This document shows, in pieces, positions 18,323-27,691 of a DNA stretch of 64,000 nt (position 1 is its first letter; every line of letters starts with the position of its first letter). The stretch is from Rheinheimera soli (GTDB taxonomy: Bacteria > Pseudomonadota > Gammaproteobacteria > Enterobacterales > Alteromonadaceae). Both the position numbers and the translations under genes were made by a program. The notes under the pieces are model-generated. The model saw only the letters and a list, made by a program, of their open reading frames with translations. It was not told the DNA's origin and did not search any database. The stretch covers positions 46,880-110,879 of the forward strand of contig NZ_JAJOYU010000015.1 of NCBI RefSeq assembly GCF_021290985.1, written 5' to 3'.

Positions 18323-19354
18323 TTAATCTTCCAGAAGGAATTCGACTTTATAATTCAGCGTTTTTATACTGTCTTCGGTAAACAACAGTAACAAATCGCA
18401 GCTGATATTATAGTTTTCAATACCATAGCTTATTTCTATCGCTAAAGTACGACGCCAGCGTCTGGCATTTGCCTTAATCAACTCACTCACAGGAGCATGC
18501 TGGCCTAACACCACAGGATGGCCCTGACTAAAGGTCATATCAATTTGTTCAGACAGACCTTTTAATACAGCGCCGATCAGAATATTGGCGATGTCCATCA
18601 ACAGCTCAAGCTCCACCTTAGTGGTCAGCTCGCCGTCGTATTGCATCAATCTGGCTATATCGACAAAACTGGAGTCATTTAAAATCAGCAGTGCCTCGCC
18701 TGCAACACCGCCGCCAATAAAACCCTGACAAACAGCAGAGGTATTTTCCTTTTGTTCGACAGAGGCTATAGCCATATGCAGTTCGCTGACTTCAATCACA
18801 TTGACATTAGGAATAGGTAGTTTGACAAATACGTTCAACAGACGTGCTAGTAAGTCACCAGCCTGACCCATAGCCACGTTACTTAATTCCTGAAACACAT
18901 CACGTAAATCGTTCGACAGCACAAAAGAGCCGGTGTTTTTGACTGCAGATACTTTAGGTTCAGTTTTGGCTTGTTCCTGTTGCTGCACAGTTTTTTGTTC
19001 AACCAGCCCCAACACATGATTCAGCTTTTGTTGATCCACAGGTTTTTTAATAAAATCTAAAGCACCATAAGATAGAACCCGCTCGCGGGCTTCCGGTTGA
19101 ATGTCGCCGGATACCACTATGGTTTTCACTGGGATCTGTTGCTGTTGAATGGCGGCAAGCACCTGGTAACCATCCAGAACAGGCATGTTTAAATCGAGGA
19201 AAAGTAAATCGATAGGCTGACGCTGTAAAATGTCTAAAGCTTCACCACCATGACCAGCAAACTGGACATTCTGCTGCCACTCTGCTGGTAAAGCTCTTGC
19301 CATTTGTTTACGTGCAAGGTTGGAATCGTCACATATCAAAACTGCTGCTACCAT
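18323..19354 (-). CDS. Response regulator with CheC/CheX-like phosphatase domain
   Basis: The 343-residue protein begins with a receiver domain (1-125: ICDDSN, phosphoacceptor in LFLDLNMPVLDGYQ, Lys in FIKKPVDQQ). After a Gln-rich linker, residues about 145-343 resemble the CheC/CheX/FliY family (ELSNVAMGQAGDLLARLL and ELLMDIANILIGAVLKGL, each with the repeated helix of that fold). Such domains dephosphorylate CheY-like receivers. Paired with a diguanylate cyclase gene, it probably tunes a chemosensory or c-di-GMP signal. The CheC call is from pattern recognition and less certain than the receiver. Confidence 0.8.
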   Translation of the reverse strand: MVAAVLICDDSNLARKQMARALPAEWQQNVQFAGHGGEALDILQRQPIDLLFLDLNMPVLDGYQVLAAIQQQQIPVKTIVVSGDIQPEARERVLSYGALDFIKKPVDQQKLNHVLGLVEQKTVQQQEQAKTEPKVSAVKNTGSFVLSNDLRDVFQELSNVAMGQAGDLLARLLNVFVKLPIPNVNVIEVSELHMAIASVEQKENTSAVCQGFIGGGVAGEALLILNDSSFVDIARLMQYDGELTTKVELELLMDIANILIGAVLKGLSEQIDMTFSQGHPVVLGQHAPVSELIKANARRWRRTLAIEISYGIENYNISCDLLLLFTEDSIKTLNYKVEFLLED

Positions 19355-19499
19355 TTACGGCTCACTTCACGTATTGTTATTTTCCAGTGTAGTCAGAAAG
19401 ATGGCTCTGCGCTAACCCTGTGTAGTATCTGACAAAAAATAACCAACACCTACTATTTTTTTCACTTTCAGTCCTATTACCAATCTCGGAGACAAAACG

Positions 19500-20108
19500 A
19501 TGTCATTAAATTTGATAAAAACGATCATTTGTTGTCTGACCATAAGCCCTGCTGTCTGGGCTATTGATTTAAATGCACAATTACCAAGCCGTTTATCCGA
19601 AGTAAAAGCAGGCAATAAAGCTGTTGAATTACAAGGTAATCCTGTGCAACTGCAACAACAGGCACCGGATTTCAAGGTTGTCGACGATAAATTCAAAACA
19701 ATTCAGTTAAGTGATTTTAAGGGCAAAACTGTATTGATCAGCGTAGTGCCTAGTGTGGACACCGGCATTTGTTCACTGCAAACCAAAAGATTTAATCAGG
19801 AAGTCAGCAAGGTATCAGAGGATGTGGTGATGATGACTATATCCACCGACTTGCCATTTGCCCAAAAACGCTATTGTGCACAGGAGAAAGTTGATCAATT
19901 ACTGGTATTGTCAGACGCAGTCTGGCGTGATTTTGGCAGCAACTACGGCCTGTTGATCAAAGACATGGGCATTCTGGCGCGCGCAGTGTTAATTATTGAT
20001 GCTAAAGGTAATCTGGCTTATCAGCAGTTAGTTCCAGTTCTGGCACAAGAGCCAGATTATGCTCATAGCATGGCCGCTCTTGCGCAAATTACCGGCAAAA
20101 AATCTTAA
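19500..20108 (+). CDS. tpx: Thiol peroxidase Tpx with signal peptide
   Basis: This atypical 2-Cys peroxiredoxin reduces hydroperoxides. The peroxidatic Cys91 (PSVDTGICSLQTKRFN) and resolving Cys126 (KRYCAQEK) are visible. At 202 residues it is about 34 longer than E. coli Tpx. The extra N-terminus (MSLNLIKTIICCLTISPAVWA) looks like a signal peptide cleaved after residue 21, so this version is likely periplasmic. ATG 19500 follows a GGAGA site. It diverges from the receiver/CheC-like gene. Confidence 0.92.
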   Translation: MSLNLIKTIICCLTISPAVWAIDLNAQLPSRLSEVKAGNKAVELQGNPVQLQQQAPDFKVVDDKFKTIQLSDFKGKTVLISVVPSVDTGICSLQTKRFNQEVSKVSEDVVMMTISTDLPFAQKRYCAQEKVDQLLVLSDAVWRDFGSNYGLLIKDMGILARAVLIIDAKGNLAYQQLVPVLAQEPDYAHSMAALAQITGKKS

Positions 20109-20126
20109 TTTTTTGCTTAGTCCTCT

Positions 20127-20154
20127 CTTGAAAATTCTCTAAGCGCACTTATCT
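20127..20154 (+). promoter_or_regulatory. Candidate sigma-32 promoter of the small heat-shock gene
   Basis: CTTGAAA (20127-20133) is a perfect heat-shock -35 element. CTTATCT (20148-20154) is a partial match to the CCCATNT -10, at a 14-base spacing. Confidence 0.5.
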
Positions 20155-20158
20155 ATAC

Positions 20159-20225
20159 AGCAGGTGGCCATCCGGCACCTGCTATTTCCCTGACAGGAAA
20201 TAAAACCAATTGCTCGTTCATTTGA
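20159..20225 (+). promoter_or_regulatory. Structured leader of the small heat-shock gene
   Basis: Three hairpins follow the promoter. They are AGCAGGTG/CACCTGCT (20159-20183), ATTTCC/GGAAAT (20184-20201), and TGCTC/GAGCA (starting at 20211). A short CCT-tag-AGG pairing touches the ribosome site before the ATG. Small heat-shock genes often carry RNA thermometers here; that role is an inference. Confidence 0.4.
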
Positions 20226-20259
20226 AGAGCAGAATAGATTAATTGCCTTAGAGGATTTG

Positions 20260-20745
20260 ATGATGAACACTTTAGATTTCACCCCGTTTTACCGCTCATT
20301 TATTGGTTTTGATCATTTGGCTAACCTGATGGATGCCGCTGCCCGCAATGAAAAGCAGCCTGCTTATCCACCTTACAATATTGAGGTGACAGGCGAGGAT
20401 CAGTACCGTATTACCATGGCTATCGCTGGTTTTGATGAAGCTGAACTATCGATAGAGACCGAACATAACAACTTAGTAGTGCGTGGTCAGAAGGCTGATA
20501 AAACCGAAGGACGCCGCTTCCTGCATCAGGGCATAGCAGAGCGTAACTTTGAGCGTAAGTTCCAGCTGTCTGATTATATAAAAGTAACAGGCGCTCAGAT
20601 GAGCCATGGCCTGCTGCATATTGAACTGGTGCGTGAAGTACCGGAAGCATTAAAACCACGCAAAATCAGCATCAATCAACAACCAACAGTAAAAGTAGTA
20701 CCACAACTGCTGGATGAAAGTTTAGCTCAGGTTAGTAATGGCTAA
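20260..20745 (+). CDS. Small heat-shock protein (Hsp20/IbpA family)
   Basis: The protein of about 160 residues has the alpha-crystallin domain (about 35-125: NIEVTGEDQYRITMAIAGF, AELSIETEHNNLVVRGQK, FLHQGIAERNFERKFQL, GLLHIELVREVPEALKPRKI). It holds unfolding proteins for refolding by DnaK/ClpB. Two ATGs, 20260 and 20263, both sit behind AGAGGA; the second has the better spacing. Its 3' end overlaps the convergent hydrolase gene by 24 bases. Confidence 0.93.
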   Translation: MMNTLDFTPFYRSFIGFDHLANLMDAAARNEKQPAYPPYNIEVTGEDQYRITMAIAGFDEAELSIETEHNNLVVRGQKADKTEGRRFLHQGIAERNFERKFQLSDYIKVTGAQMSHGLLHIELVREVPEALKPRKISINQQPTVKVVPQLLDESLAQVSNG

Positions 20746-21483
20746 ACGCTGAATAAACTCAAGCAGAACAGAGTTGACCAGTTCTGCATCTGTAACGGGC
20801 CCCATGTGGCCCGTTTTTACTTTCTGAAACTCAACAGAAGGCAAAGCGCCAGCCAGCATTGTTGCCAAACGTTGTGCTGATAATTGGCTTTGCTCACCAC
20901 TAAGCAACAGTACAGGGCAGTGAATAGCTGTAGCGTAGTCGGTAAGTGTTGCAGGTTCTCCACTTAAGGCTTCAAAATCAGCAGCTACTTTGCCTACCTG
21001 CCCTGTTAGTTTCTGCTGCATGACATCTGGTAAATTGGCGAAATAGCCGTCGCCTTGCCAGTAGTCGATAAAAAGCGCTGCTGCTTCTTTTGCACTGACA
21101 TGCAACATCTGCATGCTTAACTGTTGCACCTGCTGATACAAAGCTGGCTCTGTGGTTTTTAACAGATGAAAAGCCACGGGTTCAAACAGGAGCACGGCTT
21201 TAAAGAGTTCAGGCCGAGTTCTGGCCATATGCAAAGCCACAGCACCACCGAAAGAATGACCAATCAAAATCACCGAACCTGCAGGCTTTCCTTCCAGCAA
21301 AGGCCATAGCTGCTTAGCTTCATCAGCAAGTTGCATAGGCCGCGGGTAGCTGGCGGTGTTATTGCCGTAATTCATCAGATCCGGGTTCAGAACTTCATAA
21401 TCTGCTTTCAAAGCGTTTTTAAGACTCTGCCATTGTCTCCCGCTGGATAGAGAGCTATGCAACATCAGTACTGTGGTTTGCAT
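20722..21483 (-). CDS. Alpha/beta-hydrolase fold protein
   Basis: The 253-residue protein starts MQTTVLMLHSSLSSGRQW, with an HS oxyanion-type motif. The nucleophile elbow is GHSFGG at about residue 76, an acidic residue follows in LLLSGEQS, and the likely catalytic histidine is in KTGHMGP near the end. The substrate is unknown. It lies four bases downstream of the MAPEG gene and is probably in the same transcript. Confidence 0.85.
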   Translation of the reverse strand: MQTTVLMLHSSLSSGRQWQSLKNALKADYEVLNPDLMNYGNNTASYPRPMQLADEAKQLWPLLEGKPAGSVILIGHSFGGAVALHMARTRPELFKAVLLFEPVAFHLLKTTEPALYQQVQQLSMQMLHVSAKEAAALFIDYWQGDGYFANLPDVMQQKLTGQVGKVAADFEALSGEPATLTDYATAIHCPVLLLSGEQSQLSAQRLATMLAGALPSVEFQKVKTGHMGPVTDAELVNSVLLEFIQRLAITNLS

Positions 21484-21486
21484 TTA

Positions 21487-21867
21487 TCACTTCATCAGTA
21501 AAAATACAGCACCAACAATAAGCGCAGCGAAAGTTGAGAGCATACCTACAAATCGTGGCACTGAAGTACCGCTGCTCTGCCATAAGCCAACTGCATGCAA
21601 CACACGACCAGCTAAAGTTAAACCAGCCACCAAATGCAATTGCCAAACCGGGCTCTGCTGTAGTTCCAGCAAGGCCACTAATATCAGCAACAATGGCACA
21701 TACTCGGCAAAGTTACCGTGCATCCGCACTGTTTGTAACAGCTGGGGCTCTTTGCCTGTACCAAGACCAACACGGCACTTAAATCGTTGCCGTATCACCA
21801 GTATCGCCAAAACCACATAGATCAAAGCCAGAATGGCGGCATAAAAAGATGTAATAGTTAAATTCAC
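21487..21867 (-). CDS. MAPEG family membrane protein
   Basis: The protein of 126 residues has four predicted transmembrane helices and the MAPEG motif RMHGNFAEYVPLLLILVALLE. It resembles the YecN/glutathione-transferase-like branch of the family. GTG at 21867 is chosen because AGGG lies nine bases upstream; a TTG three codons earlier touches that site and is less likely. Confidence 0.85.
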   Translation of the reverse strand: MNLTITSFYAAILALIYVVLAILVIRQRFKCRVGLGTGKEPQLLQTVRMHGNFAEYVPLLLILVALLELQQSPVWQLHLVAGLTLAGRVLHAVGLWQSSGTSVPRFVGMLSTFAALIVGAVFLLMK

Positions 21868-21971
21868 AATTACCAACCCTGAAGTTGCTGCAGAACTATA
21901 GAATGAAATAGTCTGCGGATGAAACTGAAGCTCATTGAATTGTTAAATCCGCAGAAATTGCTACAGGATCT

Positions 21972-21998
21972 AATAAAAAGCCCACTCTAGGTGGGCTT
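21972..21998 (-). terminator. Terminator after adk
   Basis: AAGCCCAC (21978-21985) and GTGGGCTT (21991-21998) form a perfect stem, followed on the minus strand by TTTTATTA. Confidence 0.88.
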
Positions 21999-22016
21999 CG
22001 ATGAAACGGCTGTGGC

Positions 22017-23069
<1,053 letters not shown>

Positions 23070-23118
23070 AGAATTTTATAAAGAAAGGCTTCGGAAGCAC
23101 ATAAAACATTCCGAAGCC
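23070..23118 (-). terminator. Terminator of the DoxX-sigma-anti-sigma operon
   Basis: GGCTTCGGAA (23087-23096) and TTCCGAAGCC (23109-23118) form a perfect 10-bp stem, followed on the minus strand by TTTCTTTATAAAATT. Confidence 0.82.
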
Positions 23119-23128
23119 CTGCTTTTGC

Positions 23129-23839
23129 TCAGGCTTTAAATTGCAGGTGTTGAAGCAGTTGCTGCTCGCCCTGTCGTAACACTTCAGCTTTATCACTCAC
23201 CATCACCAGAATAGCTTTATGGCTGTTAATGCTACGCCCCTGGTATTTATCATCATGAAACTCTGCTTCAAAATCTAATGAGTTTTGTTTTGGCACCACA
23301 AAAACAGTCATCAGCCCCTGATCTGTGTCCAGCACCAGATGCAAAGAACGGGTGCCACGGAAGTTACAGAAGTTAGCATAAACCACAGCATGGCCATTTT
23401 CAGCAAGACTGGCGTCAAACTCAGCCAGCTTGGCATTTACATCGGATAAAGACAAAGCCGTGGTCATATGCTGCATATAAGGCTCTTCGTGGTAAACATG
23501 AGCCAGCGAATTTTCCCCCAGGCTTTGCGAGCCATATAAGAAAAACGACCAGTTCAGCGCAAAACCCGCTAAAAACGCCACTGAAGCCGCTAAAGCAATC
23601 AAATTCTGATAAAAGCGCTTTTGTTGTTGCTGCTTGTGTTTGTGCTGCTGCATCAACAAGGTATTTTCCAGCGCTTTTGGCACCGACGGGCTTAACAGCT
23701 GCTTGATGTGTTGATCCAGCTCCAGTATATCCTGATGAAACTGCTGACTATCCGGGTCCTGCTGCAACTGCTGCAGTTGTTCAGGCGTCAAATGATAGGG
23801 ATCAGTCAGCAAACGACGACGAACTTCTAACTCATCCAT
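23129..23839 (-). CDS. DUF3379-type membrane anti-sigma factor
   Basis: The 236-residue protein begins MDELEVRRRLLTDPYHL from an ATG at 23839 that overlaps the end of the sigma gene by eight bases (ATGGATGA). A GGGAG site lies just upstream. The cytoplasmic part (1-78) ends in a His/Gln/Lys stretch. One membrane helix (about 85-105, LIALAASVAFLAGFALNWSF) leads to a periplasmic domain with a single cysteine (YANFCNFRGTRSLHLVL). The overlap with an ECF sigma gene and the topology indicate an anti-sigma factor; this is inference from family and context. Confidence 0.75.
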   Translation of the reverse strand: MDELEVRRRLLTDPYHLTPEQLQQLQQDPDSQQFHQDILELDQHIKQLLSPSVPKALENTLLMQQHKHKQQQQKRFYQNLIALAASVAFLAGFALNWSFFLYGSQSLGENSLAHVYHEEPYMQHMTTALSLSDVNAKLAEFDASLAENGHAVVYANFCNFRGTRSLHLVLDTDQGLMTVFVVPKQNSLDFEAEFHDDKYQGRSINSHKAILVMVSDKAEVLRQGEQQLLQHLQFKA

Positions 23840-24485
23840 TTTTTTGCTCCCTGACGCTTTCATGGTTTAATAAATCCCGTAACTGTTTACGGGCGCGGAA
23901 TAAACGGGTGTTCACTGTATTGAGATTCAGAGACAATAGTTGTGCTATTTCATCTCCGCTGAAACCGCCAATAATTTGTAAAATCAACGGCTCACTGTAT
24001 TCAGGTTCAAGACTCTCAATTTGTTTTAGCAACTGCTGCTGTGAGTACAATTGTTCAGGGCTCACCTGATGTTCGTCCAGCAGTAAATCTTGCTCTACCT
24101 CCTGATACTGAAACTGTTTACGTTCAAAACGTCGGGCATTTTCATTGCGTAAAATAGTAAATAACCAGGCTTTGGCAGACGCTTCACTTTGTAGTAAATC
24201 AATACTTTTCCAGGCGCGTAAATAAGTGTCCTGCACCAAATCTTCAGCAATATCCGGGCTTCGACAAATCCAGCAGCTGTAGCGGTATAAATCTGCATGA
24301 TACAAACGCACCAGCTGCATATAGCTATGCTGGCGCTGTTCTTTTTCCGACGTCTGCTTTTTTGTAGCCGTTTTATCAGTTGACCACCACATTAGTTTTT
24401 TTGTCCTTGTAGGCAAGAGCACCGTCTCCGGTTTTGTTTCCGGTTGCGGCTGTTCACTATAGGACATGGAGCGAAGAAAACTCAA
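23832..24485 (-). CDS. ECF-type RNA polymerase sigma factor
   Basis: The 217-residue protein has region 2 (YHADLYRYSCWICRSPDIAEDLVQDTYLRAWKSI) and region 4 (LEPEYSEPLILQIIGGFSGDEIAQLLSLNLNTVNTRLFRARKQLRDLL). The best start is a TTG at 24485: GAGGAGG lies seven bases upstream, and the codon overlaps the stop of the DoxX gene. The ATG six codons later has no ribosome site. It is coupled on both sides, to DoxX upstream and to the anti-sigma gene downstream. Its likely target includes the hvf cluster (see findings). Confidence 0.9.
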   Translation of the reverse strand: MSFLRSMSYSEQPQPETKPETVLLPTRTKKLMWWSTDKTATKKQTSEKEQRQHSYMQLVRLYHADLYRYSCWICRSPDIAEDLVQDTYLRAWKSIDLLQSEASAKAWLFTILRNENARRFERKQFQYQEVEQDLLLDEHQVSPEQLYSQQQLLKQIESLEPEYSEPLILQIIGGFSGDEIAQLLSLNLNTVNTRLFRARKQLRDLLNHESVREQKNG

Positions 24486-25141
24486 GACTCAACCTCCTCT
24501 GCAGTGAGCACTCTAATAACTCTGCGACTGAGCCAATAATCCAGACTTAACCAGCGCCCAGATCCATATATAACTAACAGTAATAACATCACAAAGTAAG
24601 TAGCAGCAAACTCGATACCGTTATTTAACACCACCAGTTTGCCACTGGAGATAAGCCAGTCGTAATCAGGTTGTTGCTGCAAAATTTCATTGGCTTTGGC
24701 AAGTTTATCTGGCACTGCCATCACAGCTTCATTGGTGAAAATAGTGCCGTCGGCCAGCCAGCTCGACGCATCAGCAATAGCCAGCCAGCCGTTTTTTGCA
24801 TGCACAGTCAGCATAGCCACCAACATGGTAATACTTAGCCCAAACGCAGTCAGTCGGGTGAATAAACCGAACAGCAACGCAAGACCACCGCCGAGCTCTA
24901 ACAGAATCACAAGAGACAACATCAGTGCAGGAGCCGGTAAACCTAAACCCCAATCAGGATTGGCGAACCAGCTTAAGGTACTGTCAAAGTTTTGCAGTTT
25001 AGTCCAGCCCGCCTGCATCATCACAGGAGTTAAATACAACCGCAGCAATAACAATGGAATAAAGTCCAGTTGCTGTAATTGGCTCACTCGTTTTTGATAA
25101 AAGAGAATACTTTGTTGTATCACAACCAGGCTCCGCATCAT
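24482..25141 (-). CDS. DoxX family membrane protein (HvfX-like)
   Basis: The 219-residue protein has four or five membrane helices. The DoxX signature region LLLRLYLTPVMMQAGWTKLQNFDSTLSWFANPDWGLGLPAP is followed by ELGGGLALLFGLFTRLTAFGLSITMLVAML. Related DoxX proteins (HvfX, GigP) accompany HvfA/HvfB/HvfC clusters in other bacteria. Start ATG 25141 or 25138; neither has a clear ribosome site. It heads a three-gene overlapping operon with the sigma and anti-sigma genes. Confidence 0.85.
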   Translation of the reverse strand: MMRSLVVIQQSILFYQKRVSQLQQLDFIPLLLLRLYLTPVMMQAGWTKLQNFDSTLSWFANPDWGLGLPAPALMLSLVILLELGGGLALLFGLFTRLTAFGLSITMLVAMLTVHAKNGWLAIADASSWLADGTIFTNEAVMAVPDKLAKANEILQQQPDYDWLISSGKLVVLNNGIEFAATYFVMLLLLVIYGSGRWLSLDYWLSRRVIRVLTAEEVES

Positions 25142-25210
25142 GCCGTTGTGACAAGAGACAGGGGAATAGCGGGAAATCTTTCCTTTGTGTATAAAAAATT
25201 ACCCGGAGCA

Positions 25211-25274
25211 ATTTTTAACAACGCCAAGCGTTGGCCCGGCAGGGTGAGCGCCATGGATGGCTGCGAATAAAAAA
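25211..25274 (+). repeat. Repeat C, single copy
   Basis: This segment matches, on the opposite strand, the 75-bp tandem unit at 54406-54680. Shared words include ATTTTTAACAA, GCGTTGGCCCG, AGGGTGAGCGCCATGGATGG and GCGAATAAAAAA. The small hairpin is CAACGC-CAA-GCGTTG here and CAATGC-GAA-GCGTTG in the array. Confidence 0.85.
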
Positions 25275-25296
25275 GCCCCTGCATATGCAGAGGCTT
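25267..25296 (-). terminator. Terminator after htpG
   Basis: AAGCCCCTGC (25273-25282) pairs with GCAGAGGCTT (25287-25296) with one mismatch. A T run follows on the minus strand, formed by the A tract at the end of repeat C. Confidence 0.82.
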
Positions 25297-25316
25297 CTGA
25301 TGACTCAGAGTAAAAC

Positions 25317-27248
25317 TTATGCTTTTTTCGATAAATCCAGCAGCAGCGCGTTTAAGCGGCTGACAAAAGTTGCAGGATTTTTCAAGCTACCGCGTTCAGC
25401 TAACAAGGCCTGATCAAACAAGACTTCAGCCCATTGCTTAAACTGTGTTTCGTCCTGCACATCGGCAATATGTTTCACCAGTGCATGATCCGGGTTCAGT
25501 TCAAAAATAGGTTTCACATCCGGCACTTTCTGGCCAACAGATTCCATCAGCTTCATCATCTGCGTGCTCATATCAAACTCGTCAGTGACAATACAAGCCG
25601 GGCTGTCGGTTAAACGGTGACTGGTTTTCACGGCTTTGACCTGATCACCTAAAGCTGTTTTAAAACGTTCAGTCACAGCAGCAAATTGTTTTTCTGTTTC
25701 TTCCTGAGCTTTTTTAGTTTCTTCGTCATCCAGCTTGCTGATATCCAGACCACCTTTGGCGATAGAACGCAGCTTTTTGCCTTCAAAATCAGTCAGGTGT
25801 TGCATTAACCACTCGTCAACACGATCGGATAACAACAGCACTTCAATGCCTTTTTTACGCAACACTTCTAAATGTGGGCTGTGCTTAGCGGCCTCAAAGC
25901 TGTCGGCAACGATAAAATAAATTTCGTCCTGACCTTCTTTCATCCGGCTGACATAAGCCTCTAAGCTGACCGTCTGATCGGCATTGTCGTTATGAGTAGA
26001 GGCAAAACGCAGCAGCTTCGCTATGCTTTCTTTGTTGCCAACATCTTCAGCCGGGCCTTCTTTCATCACTTGACCAAACTCGTTCCAGAAGGTCTGGTAC
26101 TCGCTCTGATCTTCAGCTTTGGCCATTTTCTCCAGCATTTTTAAGACGCGAGACGTACAACCTTTGCGTAAGCTTTGCGTCACTTTGGTATCCTGCAGAA
26201 TTTCACGGGACACGTTCAGCGGTAAATCACTGGAATCCAACACACCTTTGATAAAGCGCAGGTAACTTGGCATAAACTGTTCAGCGTCATCCATAATAAA
26301 TACACGCTGCACATACAATTTTAAGCCATGACGGGCTTCACGGTTCCACATATCAAAAGGTGCTTTTTTCGGCACAAACAATAAACTGGTGTAGTTGGTA
26401 TTGCCTTCGACTTTGTTGTGAGTCCAGCTTAATGGCTCACTCCAGTCGTGCGAAATATGCTTGTAGAATTCCTGATATTCATTTTCAGTGACTTCAGACT
26501 TATCACGCATCCACAGTGCTGTGGCTTTGTTGACGGCTTTCCAGAATCCTTCAGTGGCAGGGATTTTTTCGCCCTCTTCACCGTCCTGCTCTGGTGTACC
26601 TTCCTGATACATTTCCACAGGAATGCTGATATGGTCAGAGTATTTAGTGACAATAGACTCAACTTTCCACTGACTTAAAAATTCAGTTTCGTCGTCACGT
26701 AAATGCAAAATAATTTCTGTACCACGGCTAGGTTTGACGATAGGAGTAATAGTGTACTCACCCTCACCTGTCGATTCCCACTCAACAGCAGAATCAGCTG
26801 GCGCACCGGCTTTACGGGTTTTGACCGTCACTTTGTCAGCCACAATAAAAGCAGAGTAGAAACCGACACCAAACTGACCAATCAGTTGAGAGTCTTTGCT
26901 TTGATCGCCTGAGAGCTGACCAAAAAATTCCTTAGTGCCGGATTTCGCGATAGTGCCTAAATGGCTAATCACTTCATCCTGCGTCATACCAATACCGTTG
27001 TCGCTGATGCTAATGGTTTTAGCGGCTTCATCCAGGCTGATACGGACTCTTAACTCGCCATCATTGTCATACAGGCTGCTGTCTGACAAGGCTAAAAAGC
27101 GCAGTTTATCAGCCGCGTCTGAAGCGTTGGATACCAGCTCGCGCAGGAAAATTTCTTTATTGGAATACAGCGAATGGATCATCAGCTGCAGAAGTTGTTT
27201 GACCTCGGCCTGAAAGCCGTGCTTTTGTTTTTGTACTGTTTCAGTCAT
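25317..27248 (-). CDS. htpG: Chaperone protein HtpG (Hsp90)
   Basis: The 643-residue Hsp90 homologue has the GHKL ATPase domain ([44 protein letters not shown]), the middle domain ([15 protein letters not shown]) and the C-terminal dimerisation domain. The N-terminal [29 protein letters not shown] matches the family exactly at the ATG. A good heat-shock promoter lies about 75-105 bp upstream. Confidence 0.98.
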   Translation of the reverse strand: MTETVQKQKHGFQAEVKQLLQLMIHSLYSNKEIFLRELVSNASDAADKLRFLALSDSSLYDNDGELRVRISLDEAAKTISISDNGIGMTQDEVISHLGTIAKSGTKEFFGQLSGDQSKDSQLIGQFGVGFYSAFIVADKVTVKTRKAGAPADSAVEWESTGEGEYTITPIVKPSRGTEIILHLRDDETEFLSQWKVESIVTKYSDHISIPVEMYQEGTPEQDGEEGEKIPATEGFWKAVNKATALWMRDKSEVTENEYQEFYKHISHDWSEPLSWTHNKVEGNTNYTSLLFVPKKAPFDMWNREARHGLKLYVQRVFIMDDAEQFMPSYLRFIKGVLDSSDLPLNVSREILQDTKVTQSLRKGCTSRVLKMLEKMAKAEDQSEYQTFWNEFGQVMKEGPAEDVGNKESIAKLLRFASTHNDNADQTVSLEAYVSRMKEGQDEIYFIVADSFEAAKHSPHLEVLRKKGIEVLLLSDRVDEWLMQHLTDFEGKKLRSIAKGGLDISKLDDEETKKAQEETEKQFAAVTERFKTALGDQVKAVKTSHRLTDSPACIVTDEFDMSTQMMKLMESVGQKVPDVKPIFELNPDHALVKHIADVQDETQFKQWAEVLFDQALLAERGSLKNPATFVSRLNALLLDLSKKA

Positions 27249-27321
27249 ATACAGCTCCTTATCTTTCGTGGAATGACTTTAAATGCAAGGGCGTAGCGCC
27301 TTTCGAATTGTGCTGGCAAGG

Positions 27322-27350
27322 ATATGGGTTTAATACCCACAAATATCAAG
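27322..27350 (-). promoter_or_regulatory. htpG: Sigma-32 (heat-shock) promoter of htpG
   Basis: On the minus strand CTTGATA (27350-27344) and CCCATAT (27328-27322) are 15 bases apart. They match the CTTGAAA and CCCATNT heat-shock elements closely, and lie at the expected distance from the htpG start codon. Confidence 0.78.
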
Positions 27351-27410
27351 GGGGCAATAACGGCAAAACTCAGAACAAAATGGAGGATCAGGCAATTGGA
27401 GAAAGAATAA

Positions 27411-27603
27411 GCAAAGCTACCAGCTTCAAAGACGAAGGTCCTGAGCAAAAGCATTGGAGCTAGAGCGCGGCGGAATTGTAGGGGCGTGGTTTATGTGCGC
27501 CCGCTTGCAGTTCTAAGCAATTAGCACGAATAGCTAAGTCCGCAAAGCTACAGCTTCAAAGACGCTGGGTCTGACCAAAGACATTGGAGTTGCAGCGAGG
27601 CGA
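27411..27603 (+). repeat. Degenerate direct repeat upstream of recR
   Basis: Segments 27411-27471 and 27542-27603 align over about 60 bp with scattered differences (GCAAAGCTACCAGCTTC against GCAAAGCTACAGCTTC; GGTCCTGAGCAAAAGCATTG against GGTCTGACCAAAGACATTG). The second runs straight into repeat A copy 2. Confidence 0.65.
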
Positions 27604-27674
27604 CAAGCGAGCGAGACCCAAGGAGCATAGTAGTCCTATGTGACTTGGGCGAGTAGCGCAGTCAACAAAGCTGC
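27589..27674 (+). repeat. Dispersed hairpin repeat A, copy 2
   Basis: This matches copy 1 at 3806-3891 in inverted orientation. The outer stem is CCCAAG (27617-27622) with CTTGGG (27644-27649); the inner is CATAG (27626-27630) with CTATG (27636-27640). Compared with copy 1 one base pair has changed on both sides (C-G to A-T), so the fold is kept. Confidence 0.85.
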
Positions 27675-27691
27675 GGCTTCAAGGGCGCAGG

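Larger units (their letters stand above)
27249..27691. other. htpG-recR intergenic region with promoter and repeats
   Basis: This 443-bp gap has no gene. It holds the htpG heat-shock promoter (27322-27350) and a degenerate duplication (27411-27471 against 27542-27603, sharing GCAAAGCTA and CAGCTTCAAAGACG). A palindrome related to repeat B lies near 27478-27508 (GTAGGGGCG and CGCCC). Repeat A copy 2 occupies 27589-27674. Confidence 0.75.
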
